64,000 nucleotides of DNA, taken from positions 248,001 through 312,000 of the forward strand of contig JAEHOE010000048.1 in the NCBI GenBank assembly GCA_016858145.1, written 5' to 3'. The DNA is from Edaphochlamys debaryana (Eukaryota > Chlorophyta > Chlorophyceae > Chlamydomonadales). Below, piece by piece: positions 11,301-23,400 of this stretch (position 1 is the first letter of the stretch; each line of letters opens with the position of its first letter). The notes beneath the pieces are model-generated. The model did not search any database and was not told the DNA's origin. It was given only the letters and a program-made list of their open reading frames with translations. A program made the translations under genes and the position numbers.

Positions 11301-13005
11301 CGGCGACTGGGAGCCGTTTGCTTGGCTTCGGTCGGAGCAGAGCGTGCTCAGCCTGTTGCTGGCGGCAGGGCAGGAAACAGAGGCGGTCTACATGGAGTTT
11401 CTTGGGCCTCTTCCGGGGGTCAGCGAAGCGGCCTCGTCTGCCCTGGAGGCGGCCTGCAAGGGCGAGCTCTCCCCCGTGGCGGTGTCCAGCATCAGCTCAG
11501 CGGTGACGGAGGCGCCTGCGGAGGAGGGCGACCGGTGAGTTTGGGGCTGCTACAATTCTCTGAACGTAACCGGGCCGAAACTTTTAGGCGGCCAACTTCA
11601 GCTGTACCCGACGTGAGCGTGGCGGTGGCGATGGCCCCGGCGGCCGTGATGACTGGGACGCAAGCTGCAGACCGGTCATCAACAGCTTCGTTGCAAGTCC
11701 CATGCTCCGTCACGCTCGTTCCCCAGGCCGCTTCCTGGACTTGAAAATGGATTCCAATGGTACTCTGACGTCCTTGTCCCTGTCTGTGTATCGTTGCGCC
11801 CTCCAGAGTGGCCTCCCTGGCCGCGGCCGTGGAGGCATCGCTCCTGCAGCATCGTGCAGCTGTGGTGACCGTCGGCGGTGGCGGTGACGGCAGCAGCGAG
11901 GGCGCGCCGGAGGAGGAGCGGGAGCGGCGGCGGCAGGCGGCGGAGGCGGAGCTGGCGGTGGCGGTGGAGGCACTTGCCAAGGTGAAGTGGGGCCCAAGCA
12001 ACTCCGGTGTTGCAGGCGTTCTACATTTCAATTCTCACACCACAAGCCTGGCTGCGCCTTACCCTACATCAGGTCGGAGCCACTCGCGACGGTGCCATGG
12101 TTGTACCGCTGCCGTACGGTGGGCCTGCATCTTCCGTGGCTGTATGGCACACGTGCCTCGACGTACTGACCGAGATATCGAGTAGCGTCATGCCAGTGAT
12201 TGGTGAGGCCATCTGCATCGGGGCCAGGTCGGGGCGCTGCCTCCGGGGCGGAAACGATGCAGACCAATTGCTCGCGACCACCGTGAACCCAACCACCGTT
12301 AACCGCTAACGCGGCCGCGAATCCTCTTCGGTGCCACAGACTCGAACACAAGGAGGTGGGTTGCGGAGGCGCTAAGCGAGCAGGAGCGCTGGGCGGAGGT
12401 GCTGGAATGGGACGACCCCGACCCGTCCTGGGGTCCCGATGTGGCGGAAAGAGTTCTCCTGGCGGATGTGGACTCGCTGCGCAGCAAGCGCACGGAACTG
12501 AAGATCGCAGGACTGCCTGATCGGCCGCCCATGCATGTGGCGCTGGAGCCCGGCTGGAATGCCCGAGTTGAGGCCGCACTGGGCCACGCGCACTGCCGGT
12601 GCGTGGTTCAGGCCAGAGGGTTGCAACCTGTCAAGGACACGGGCGCTGAGGCCTGGCGGTCAGGGTTATCGCGCTGAAGGACTGCAGGGAGGAGGGCGCA
12701 TGGAGGGTAACATCACTGTCCCGCCCGCGCCCACCCGCTGCTCCCCCAGGCTGCTGGGGCTGGAGCCCACGCCCTCGGAGCACGCAGACAGGATGGAAGG
12801 CATCGCAGATCGCGCGCTGGATACCCCCGAGTACCAGCGGCGAAAATCGGCGCTGGCAGGCGCGGCGTACAGCTCACTCGTGCGGCAGATGATGCGGCGG
12901 CAAGCGAGGGCTGTGCTGGACGTGGGGGAGCTGGCGGCGTCGGGGATCGCTCTGGTGGTGGTCTGGCACATCGTGCCGAAGGGGGGCTTGGGAGGGGACC
13001 CTTGA
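8370..13005 (+). CDS. Unknown-family Ala-rich protein (1029 aa), paralogue of the gene at the right end
   Basis: Nine exons: 8370-9324, 9597-9658, 9804-10388, 10571-10744, 11041-11534, 11807-11981, 12073-12202, 12340-12598 and 12750-13005. Phases agree throughout and give 1029 residues ending in TGA. I do not recognise the family and see no catalytic motif. The N-terminal 150 residues are Ala/Arg/Ser-rich without acidic runs and could be an organelle-targeting region (inference). Segments shared with the minus-strand gene at 61028-64000 include YGNAVR, AAAFLAAKELW, LKR...GWLP-type repeats, EGAPEEERERRRQAAEAEL (helical, charged), GPASSVAVWHTC, EVLEWDD, and a C-terminal RRQAR.VLDVGELAASG block. 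The shared intron positions and phases confirm the model. Function unknown. Confidence 0.72.
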
Positions 13006-14470
13006 CTGAGGCGCGGAATGGTGCAATTGGTGGCGTGAGCACTGAGCGGGCCGACATGTTTCTGGTGTGGAACTGTGGATGCGGAAACGGGCTACTGATT
13101 TGTCCTGCCATGTGCACGTTGTGTTGTGGACTGCTGGTGTCTGCGGGGGCCCGGTGAATGGTGTGCTGCATGGACAGAAGAGTGAATGGTTGCTCTGCTT
13201 TGAAGTCTGCTGGTGCCTGCCGAATCAGGGTATCAGGGTCAGAAGACTGAGAAGAGGTGCGTATCAGGAGCAGTATCAGGAGGTGGAATCGAGTGCTTGC
13301 CAGATCGTGCCCTTGGCCGACATGCCTCTGTCAAGCCAGTAGCACGCATGCCCACCAGTCCCATCACCGTTAGAAGCCCCATCAATGCCGTTGGTACCGT
13401 CTGCCCAGGTGTGGCCGTGCCATCACAATGCCCAGTGGTACCGCATTTGGCGGCTGCTAGTCGTGCCCCACACGCTATCTACGTATGCTGAACACCCGTA
13501 CGTCAGTCAATCAGTCGATTGCATCGAATCTATGTTAAGGTTCCCCATCCCCCAAAGTCCGTGTTACGTCAGCCAGGCATCCCGCCATGCCTCTGACACC
13601 AGCCCCACTCAGTTTCATTGGGTTCCCGCGTTTGCACATCCCCTTGATGAAGCTGGGTGGGCTTCTCAACCGTCGCCCTTGCCTATATATGCATCGCCCT
13701 TCCTTGATAAGCAAGCGACCCTTTGACTGACCCCGTCGCATCGCAGCTGCCCTCCGTCACACCCCCTCACACTTAGCGCCATCCTCAGCGCACATCACCA
13801 CCCATCGCTATCGTTGCTGTTGACCCACCAGTCCTTACCCCCCCCCCCCAGTCCTTACTATGCTGGTGAAGCACCCGTCGCTCGACAAGCCCACTTTACA
13901 GCTTAGAACCCACCCAGAAGCGCCCAACGTCCAAACGAACGTCTCGACACAGAAGCACACCCACCTAGAAGCACCCCACCCCAGAAGCCCAGAAGCGCCC
14001 AACGTCCAAACGAACGTCCGCACCGCTGCTGGCAGCAGCACCGCACGTCCAACGTCCAAACGAACGTCCGACAGAAGTGCCTTCGAAGCACCCACCCCAG
14101 AAGAAGCACATGCCCAACGTCCAAACGAACGTCCAAGCCCCACGCGCAATGGGGCGCCCTCGCATGCCAAGCGTCTTACAGTCAGGAGCGAACGTCCAAA
14201 CGAACGTCCGAGCCTAGCGCTCTGGATAAGTCTCCATCTCCTGTCTCTCCGTCACTCCTGGTCTCCAATAAGCCAAGGGATCACCGAACACAAGTCCGAG
14301 CCAATGTCTGTGCTTTGCCAATCCTGCCAATCCTGCCCTCTTTGCCCCGCCTGTAGGCCCGCTGTCACAGGCGGCCTGGGTCGGGTGCGAAGCCTTGCTT
14401 CCCTCCAACCTATGCCCGACGCGCATGCTTTGCCCCAGCAACAACGGCAACGGACATGGACATGGACGTA
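13006..14470. other. Convergent intergenic region (3' flanks)
   Basis: About 1.46 kb between the ends of the unknown-family gene (+) and the coiled-coil gene (-). It contains a C-run near 13841-13849 and the AACGTCC repeat array described separately. A plus-strand open frame across the repeats (13860-14498) looks fortuitous. Confidence 0.45.
13926..14209. repeat. Five dispersed copies of AACGTCCAAACGAACGTC
   Basis: Copies start at 13926, 14001, 14051, 14115 and 14191, with spacings of 75, 50, 64 and 76 bp. Each copy is itself a direct repeat of AACGTC(C) separated by AAACG, so the heptamer recurs at 12-bp phase. The sequences between copies are only loosely similar (CCCAGAAGC-type blocks). 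The array lies just 3' of the coiled-coil gene stop, in its likely 3' UTR or terminator region. Confidence 0.8.
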
Positions 14471-17400
14471 TCATGTGGGTAGCTGGTGCTGCTGCTGAAG
14501 CAGCTGCTGGTGGTGCTCGTGGGCGGCCGCCCCGGCCGCCGCACGCAGCTGCGGCGGTGCAAAGAGCTGCACGGCCGGCGGCAGCGCGGACAGCTGCTCG
14601 GGACTGTAGGGGCTGGCTGCCTCTCCCGGGGACACCCAGGGCGCAGCGCCGAGGGGCACCGGCGGAGGCGGAGGCACCGGCGTGGGATGGGCCGGCAGGG
14701 AGATGGCGTGGGGGAAGATGCTGAGGGAGAAGTGCCCAGGCGTGTCTGCAGTCCCTGGGACCGCCGCTGCAAGGGGTGTCATAGGACCCGCCGTGGGACC
14801 CGACGACGCGCTGGGCGGACTCTGGCCGCTGCCTGGGGTCGCGGCCCACAGCATCGCGCCCCGGCTGACGCCGCCGGCCGGGCCAGGGGTGGTCAGGTGG
14901 GCTGCGTCTGCGGCGCCCGAGACCGCGGGCGCATGGGCGTGGTGGAAGGCGTGGCGCGGCGCGTGCGGGTCCCAGATGGCCGGGCTGAGTTGCGCCTGCG
15001 GGTAGACCGCCAGGGGCCCGCCGCCAGGGGTTGCTGCGCCGCCACCGCCAGTCCATGCGGGCATCGCACCGCCGCCAGCCGCACTGAAGGTGAACGGCAC
15101 AGGCGTGGGCGGTACCCCTGCGCCTGCGCCAAAGCTCCCGGGCGTTGCCGTGGACCCAGTGCTCCCCCCTGCGGCCCCGCCACTCGGCGAGCCTCCGCTC
15201 CCCCAAGGCCCGGAAGCGCTCAGCCCCAGCCCCGCCCCCGCCGTCGTGCCAAGGCTAGCGGCAGGCGCCGGGGTGGCGGGAGAGCCTGCGGCCGGGGAAG
15301 CCGCCGCGGCCGCTGCGGCGGCCACCCTCAGCACGGCGTCGTTCTGGCGCGCGAGCTCCGCCACCTTGGCCTGAAGGCTGCCCAGCTGCTCCGCGAGCTG
15401 GGCCTGCACCGAGGACGCCAGCAGCGCGGCCAGGGACGCGTCCAGCCCTTGCGAAACCGGGGACCCCGAGGAGGTGACGGCGACGGGGGTCGCGTGCGCC
15501 CAGGACGTAGCGAGCGGTTGGGGTGCGGCTGGCGGGGAGGTTACGACGGACGGGTGGTGGGCGGATGCCGGGAAGGACGCGACGGCGGCAGAGCCGGGAG
15601 ATGAGGGCGCAGGCGGGAAGGCGCTGTCGTCAGGGAACGCGTACAGCGGGGACTGTTGTGGGACTGGTGCCTGGAGCGGCGGTTGCTGCAGGTGTGCAGG
15701 CGGCGGTGGTGCGGGCCGGCCGGGCGTGGCGGTGGGGGTGCCGCGGCGGGACCCGGACTTGCTGCCGCTGCCGCCCGCGGCTCTCGCGCCGGGGCCCTTG
15801 AGGGCGGCCAGGTGGAGCTCCTCGAGCTGAGCCAGGTCCCCCCGGAGGCCCTCCAGAGCCCCCAACACCCCTGCCGCCAGCTCCGAAGGCACCGCAGGCG
15901 GCGGCGCAGCCGGCAGCGGCGAAGCCGCGGGGGCGGAGGAGGTGGGCCGAGGCAGCGGCGTCCAGCCGCTGGGGCCCGGGCCAAGGCCCGGGGCCGTGGG
16001 AGCGGGTTGCGGCGTGGTCTGGGGCGCTGCGGCGGAGAGGAAGGGGTTGGCGGAGGGGGTCCGAGCGGGTGGCGGCGGCGTGGCGGCGGATGCGCCCGGG
16101 TCTTGGGGCGAGAGGTGGGCCACCAGGGCTTCCAAGCCCGCGACACGGCCCATCACACGGCCCAGGGCTGCACGGCCCCGGTGCCGGGCCTCGGAGGCGG
16201 ACAGCGAGGCCGAGGCCGAGGGAGCGCTGCCGGGCCGGGGAGGCAGCGCCGCCGCACCGCTCGCCGGAGGGGTGGCTGCAGCTGCGGCGGCTCCCGGGGG
16301 CACCGCTGACGGTGCGACGGGGAACCAAGAGGGCTGCCCCGCTGGTGCTTCTGCTGATGTCGATGCTGACCACGGCTGCGCGGAAGCTGCCACGGCAGGA
16401 GTAGCCGCCCCCGGCGGCTGCGCCCAGCCGACCTCAGCTGCACCGAAGACCGGCGACGAGCGCTGGGCGGCCGCCGCAGGCGTGCGTGGGCTGCCCGCAG
16501 AGCGAGACATTGCCGGGGCCGGGCCCGCGGCCCACGTGAACGAGGGCTCCTCGGCGCCGCCCCTGCCGGGTGAGCCGACGCCGGAAGAGCGCTCGCCCTC
16601 CGTCCGGTAGCGGCTGGGCGAGTGCCTGGGCTGCTGGATTGCCTGCTCATGCCGGGGCGACGGCGGCCCTACCGCGTGCCCCTGCACGCGTGTGCGGTGG
16701 CCGCCGCTGTCTGCCCCGGGGGACAGCGGCCTGGCAACGCCGCCCTTGAACTCCCAGCTGGCCCGCAGCAGGTCCAGGGTGAGGGTGGACGACAGCTCTG
16801 GCGGGCTGGGGGCGTCCCCCATGCGGCGGCGCTGCCGGCGGCGCAGCTCGCTGCTGCCCAGCGTCGCGCCCGCCGCCAGCAGGCTCAGCGTCTCCGCCAG
16901 GTCATCCCCGCTGTCGCCAGAGCTGGAGCTGCTGCCGCCACCGCCAGCAGCGGCGGCCGTGGCGACGTGACGCCCGCTGCTGCTGGCAAAGACCCCGCCG
17001 CTGTCGCCGCTGCGACGGCGGCGACTGGAGCCGGCCGGGCCGCTGCTTCCGGCGCTGCCTCCGGGAGCTTGGCGCTTGCCACTCGCGCGGCCGCCGCTGC
17101 GCGTGGCGCCGTAGCGCATGGGCGAAGAAGCGCTGCGGGCCGGCGAGGCGGAGGCGATGGGCTGCGAAGGCGAAGCGGCGGCCGCGAAGGCGAGGCGACG
17201 CATGGGCTCCGGTGATGCAAAGGCGCTCGGCACGTCCTCATCCGTCAGGGGCTGCTCGCCGCCGGGCTCTTCCCGCTCCTGCTCCTCGCCATCCTCGGTC
17301 CTCTCATCAACCTCCTCAGCACCGCTATCAGGGCTCTCCGGTGGTGATGGCGCCCCTGATTCGCCGGAGTCGTTTTCGTCTTCGGCCGTGTCGCCTGGAT

Positions 17401-20400
17401 CAGCGGGCGGACCGCTTTGGCGGCGGTTGCCGCTCCCGGACGAGGCGGACGAAGATGGGGAGGAAGCGGAGGACGAGGAAGATGATGATGATGTCGAGGA
17501 TCCGTTGCGTGGCGTGGAGGGCATCGACGGACCTACGAGAGAGGGACGGAGGAAGAGCAGTCAGGAGGAAACTGTGGGCATCACCAGCAGTCCACGGGCT
17601 GTGCGGTATTGTGAGTTGCTCCAAACTGAGCCTGGCCCTTGACCACAGCCCGCGACTGCTCACCATCAGGATCCTGTTGGGGATCCGCCCGCTCGCCGGC
17701 CCAGAGGTCGACGCCGCGCCAGCCTGCTGCCGGCCCCGCCTGGGCGCCCGGCCATGCCTCCTCGAACAGGGGATTGGGCGCCATGAGTGGGACCACGCCC
17801 CAAGCCCCCGCCGCTGCTGCTGCAGCGCCGACCCCATTGGCCGCCCCTGCGCCGCCGCCTGCGTGCCCGTTGGCCCCACGCAGCCCCGCCCCTGCCGCCG
17901 CCGCTGCCTCTCCGAGCGCTCCTTCCTCCTCGTCCTCCTCCTCATCTTTGCTGCTAGCCTCAGAGCCGCTCTCCAGCCCCGGCCCGAGGCCATCGGCCAA
18001 GCCGCCCGAACCTCGTGGGGCGCGAGCAGGGGGCCAGTCGCCAGGCCCGACCCACTCGGCGCCGCCGGCGTAGCGGTTATCGGGGCCGGGGGAGGAGTCG
18101 GGGCTGGACAGCGTAGACGAGGAGGGGGCTGAGGTGCTGGAGCCAGAGTTGGAGGGGGAGGGGCTGGGCCGGGCTGGGTGGGGCCCGGCATCCTGGACCG
18201 TACCGGAAGGCCCTGGACTGCTACCAGCGCTGGGAGATTCTGGCGCTCTCGATGCTGAACCCGCAAGATCGTCAAACTCGAACGAGCTGGAGACGCTGCC
18301 GCTGGCCACGTGCGCAGCGCTGCTGGGACCGACAGCGCGCGGGGTGTCCTCAAACTCAAAGGAACCAGACACACTGTCATCGGGTGCCCCTGCCGACGGT
18401 GAGGCGGCCTGGACGTCATCGGCGGAAGCGGACGGAGCAGTCGGGGTGCCAGCTTGGTGGGCGTGTGTGATGCTGGGCAGCGGCGGGAAGGGGCCCGTGA
18501 GGGTGGCATCAAGGGCCAACTCGTGGGCCGTGGCCGTGCCGTTTGCGAGGTCTGCAGTCGGCGCAGTGTGCATGGGTGCAGCCGCGCCTGCCTCGTGACT
18601 GCTCGACAGCAGGTCCCCTGCCCACGCGCCAGTGTTGGGCGCTGGAGGCGATCCCGGGCGGCCCGGCGGAGGCGAGCTGCGCCGCAGGGCTTCGGCTAGG
18701 TCGGGTGGCGCCGCGGCCTCCGCCTCCTCCGCCGCTGGCTGCAGGGGCTGCTGGCCCTGCTGGCGGCTGCGCAACGACGGCGGCCGCACCAGCGGCACCG
18801 ATAGGGCGGTGAGCGTCGCCTCCAGCGCATCCTCCTCCACCTCAACCTCTGCTGCGTCCGCCGAACCCGCCTCCTCCTCTCCTTTCGTCTCCTCCACACG
18901 CGCACGTGACGCCGCCTCTCCAGCCGGCCGCGCAGCCGGTGACGCGGCTCGCAACGGCAAAGACGCCCTGGGCGAGGCCACCAGCGTCGGCGCGGGCAGC
19001 GACGCTGCCCGACCGCGCGACTGCGCCTCCCCGGGCGAGCTCGGCCAACCGCCGCCAGGGCTCCCGGGGGAGGGCCAGCCGGGGCTGGAAGCGGGCGAGC
19101 CACTCGGTGAGTACGGCCCGCCGCCCACGCCGGACAGGGACAGGCGCATGGCGCGGACCACGTGCGGCGGCGGCGGCAGGTCGGCGACGGAGGCCAGGGA
19201 GGAGCGGCGGGAGTCTGCCAGCGCCGCCGCCAGCACGCGTTCCCGGTCCTCCGGGTCGTCCTCGTCAGCGCCGACAAACCGCTCCGTGTCGCTGTCGTAC
19301 GAAGACGTCGTACTGACGGAGGCGGCGTCGCCGCTGCCGCGGCGGCCGCCATCGCCGCCGTCAGTACCAGGAGGCGCTTGCGGCGGCGCAACGGCCGTGG
19401 CAGAGGCAGGGGCGAAGGGGGATGTGAGGGTGGGGGCTGTGGCTGGGGCCGGCGAGGCGGCCCAGGGGGCCGGCGGCGAGGGCGATGCGACCTTGAGCTC
19501 CCCCCAGTCGTCGTCTTCCGCTGCCGTCGCCATCGTCGTCGGGCCGCTCACCGTAACGCTTGTGCCTGACCACGTGGCGTGCACTCCTAAAGGCTGAAAT
19601 GCGTCAGCCCTGTTACCGTCCAGCTCGCCGCCATTGTCAAACGGCCCGAACGGAACCGACGGCTCAGAAGGCTCGGGCGCGGGTGCGCGCCCCTCCGAGC
19701 CACCGGAGCTGCCGCCGCCGCTGCCGCCACCGCCGCTGCTGCCCCGCGCGACGCCGCGCAGCGTCTCGAGCAAGCTGGAGCGTCGCGACCGAGGCCTGCC
19801 GCCGATCACTAGGCCAATCTGACCAGCACCAGTGGCCGAGCTACCCTCCCCAAGCAGCCCTCGCCTGGCTGCGCGCCTCGCCTCCTCCTCCGCCGGGTCT
19901 TCATCCTCCTCCTCTGCACCCTCCGCCGGGCCCCGTTGGGCCCCGCCGCCACTGGAGGTCGCCCGCAGCTGCCGTACGAGGTGCGCCGCTAGATCTGAGT
20001 CAGAGGCCCGGGCCGGATCGTCACGGCGGGCCCCCGCGGGCCCGGCAGCGGATGAAGAGTCACGGTCGCCGGCAGGGGTGTTGGTGGTTGCGGGGACCCC
20101 TGAGAGAGGTGCTGCAGCTGAGGCCGTGCGGTGGCCCGTAACCACAACAGGGGCGTTGACAAAGGGGCTGTTGGCGGCGACGGATGTAGCGAGGGAGGCG
20201 GTGAGGGGCGTCGGCAGCGGGGTAGAATTAGGTACTGCTGAGGTCTGTAGCACAGGCGTCTGGGCCCCGGGCCCTGCCCCTGTGGCGGGAGGGCTGGGCC
20301 ACCTGAGCTCGGCCCCGTCCGCCCATGCCTCAAGGGGGACCAATGCAGGCTGCTGCACTGCTGGGGAGTGGGCGGAAAGATGCTCGGCTGGCGACGAGGC

Positions 20401-23400
20401 AGGGCTGGCGGTGACTGCAGCACCCGGCCCGACCGACCGGGGACCCGCTGTGGGTGTGGAGTAGGCAGTAGGCGAAGCTGTTGCTGGGGAGGCGAAGGCC
20501 AGGGAGATGGCGGACGGGGAGAGGACGGCTGGTGGGGAGGCGGCGGCTGTGCCCGGCGAGGGAGCGGCCGGCGAGGCGGAGGCGGACGCTGCCCGCAGCG
20601 CTGCCAGCTGATGCTCCATGTCAGACAGGTCGGACTGTGTGTCAGTCACCAGCAGCCTGCGGTTGGGATCAAGGAAACGAGGGAAGGCGTTATCGGCATA
20701 TCTGCATTCCTGCTACCCTGTGTTCGGACACGCGTGCTGGCCAGTCACTCTGCGGGTCCTCACCTGCATCGGCGCACTTCCGACCGCAGCGGCGTCACTT
20801 CCGCCGCCAGCTCGACCTCTCGGCCCCTGGCCACAGCCAGCTCCGCCGTCAGCACCTCCACGCGGTCCCGCAGAGCAGCCGTCTCTGCGGCGTGCTGCTG
20901 CCGCGCCTGCAACCCAGCAGATGGCGGCAGGTGAGCAGGTGAGGGCCAAATGAGGCTGCGAAATAGTGCATGCCGAAGCGCGCTAAGCGGAATGCAAGCA
21001 AGCCTCGTGCGTCTGCCTGTGTTCACACCTATCACACCGCAACTCTGCCGTACCTTGTCGAGTTGGGCCTGCAGGTCTGCCAGCTGGTCCTGCATAGAGG
21101 GGGACAGGTTGGGCGGGCAGCAAGGGGCAGGACTCGGGGAACGGGCTGCAGCGCACAATCCTGCGGCCTTCAGCGCACACCACTGCGACCCTTGAGCCCA
21201 GCCACCCCCCTCGCAAGCCTCCGCCCTTCCCGCAGCACGTCGCCTCGACTCCTCGACCACGGCCCCTTGTCGCACCGTCATCTCGCTCAGGCGGTCGGAC
21301 AGCTTGTGGCGGGCCTCGTGGGCCTCCTGCAGTAGCGCCGCGTCCCTGCGGCGGGCCTTGTCCAGCCGCTGCTGCGCCTCCTGCTCCCTCCGCTCCATGG
21401 CTCGCTGCAGGTTGTCCTCGCGCAGCTGCGCAGCCTTGCGTGACTCGGCCGCAGCCTGCAGGGCAATGGGCGCGAAGGGGCACCAAACGAACGACTCAGG
21501 CGATGCCTTCCTCCTCAGGCGGACGTAGCTCAAATCTTTGGCCATGCTTACTCGTCGTGCCGATGGCAGCTCCAAACCACATGTCCTACCGGTACCGTGC
21601 CCTTCGTCTGTCGCTGCAAATTGTTGCACGCTCCCGGGGCCCTCACCTGCTCGTGCTCCCGGGCAAGCCGCGCCACCGTCTCAACAAACTGCCGCTCCAG
21701 CGCCTCCCGCCGCGCCTCCTCGGATGCCCCTGCCTCGGCCCGCAGGCGCTCAACCTCCGCCGCCAGCTCTTCAGCCCGCTCTTGTGCTCGGCCCAGAAGC
21801 GCCTGCGCCTGCTCCGCCTCCACTCGCTGCTCCGTCAGCTGGGCCCTGAGCTCGGCAGCAAGCGCCTCCGCCTCCGCCAGGGCCGCTGCGATCTCGGCTC
21901 GCGCACCCTCCGGTGCGAAAGCCTCGGAAGCGGCGGCCTGAGGACCAGCGTCGGAGGCGGGAGGAGGGGCGGCGGGGGCGGCATGGGACTCGAGGGCTAG
22001 GGCGAGCTGTAGCTCCAGAGATTCCACCCGCCGCCGCCACAGCTCCAGCTGGCGACCCGCTTCGGCCTCTCCCTGCCCGGTCGCCTCAAGCCGCGCTTGA
22101 GCCGCTGCATGCGCCCCCTCCAGCTCTGCCACCCGCCCCTCCAGCTCTGCCCTGGCCTCAGCTGCGTCCGCCTTCGCCTGCGCCTCCGCCTCCGCCACCG
22201 CAGCTCCGTGGTCTGCTCCCGTCGTGGGTGCGGCATGTGCGGCCTCAAGCGCGGTCTCGACCTGCGCTTGCAGCGACTCGGCCCGCCGCCGCCACAGCTC
22301 CAGCTGGCGAACAAGCTCAGCCTCGCGCTCCCGCGCCTCCGCCTCGTGTTGCGCCGCCAGCGCCCCCACCTCCGCCATCAGCGACAGACGCGCCTTGGCC
22401 TGTGCCTCAGCCGCGGCCTGCGCAACCCGTGTGTCTGCAGAGGCCGAGAGCGTGGCCTCCTGCGCCCTCAGGGCCTCGTCCAGCCGCGCCTCCACCTCCG
22501 CGGCGGCGGCGTCGCTGGCAGAGGCAGCGGCGGCGACGGATGACTCGCTTGCCGCCGCCAGCTGCTCCTGAAGGGCCTCGAGCTGGCTCAGGAGGTCGGC
22601 GATGTGGCGGGCGTGGGCCTCCTCGCGCTCGCTCGTCTCCTCAGCGTGTTTAGAGGTAAGACGGCCCGCCTCCGCCGCCACTGCCAGCCGGGCGACGGTG
22701 TCTGTAGTGGCCTGCTGTTCTGCCATCCTGGCCTCCGCCGCCGCCGTTAGCTCCGCCGCCTGCTGCCGCAGCGCCTCCGCCAGCCGCGCCTCCGCTGCGG
22801 CAGACAGCGCAGCCTCCTGCTCCCGCAGGGCTGAGACAAGGTGGACCTTGGCCTCGGCTGCCGCGTCCACCCTTGCGTCCTTGGCCATGTCGGCGGCCGC
22901 CGCCATCGCCTCCGTGAGGTCCCGCTCGAGCGCCTCCACCCGCCGCCGGGCCTCCCCGACCGTCTGAGCCAGGGCCGCCTCGCGCTCCGCTGCTTCCGCC
23001 GCCTCGGCTTCGCCGCCGGCATCAGCGGAGGCCAGCTCACGCCCACGCGCCTCGGCTTCGGCGACTGCCGCTGCGAGCTTCTCAGCTGCTTGGGCCGTCA
23101 GTGCTTCCTCCCGTTCCTGGACCGCCTCCGCCAGCCGCTGCTCCCACGCCTTTTGCAGGTCGGCCTCCCGCTCCCTCAGAGCCGCGACCAGCCGAGCCTC
23201 CGCCGCGGCCGCCATCTCAGCCCGCTGCGCGCGCAGCGCCACAGCTGCCTTGGCCTCGGCCGCCTCCGTCGCTGTGCGCGCCGCAGCCTCTCGCTCTGCC
23301 GCACTTCCGCCAGCCGCCCGCGCCTCAGCAGCCCGCAGCTGCTGCGCATGGGCGCTCGCCAGCGCCTGCTCCCGCTCCGCCAGCGTCTCCTCAAACTGCC

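Noticed and set aside
13860..14498. Plus-strand frame with PNVQTNV/RPNERPS repeats
   Set aside because: It is produced by the AACGTCC repeat array, overlaps the 3' end of the minus-strand gene, and the repeat copies fall in different reading frames.
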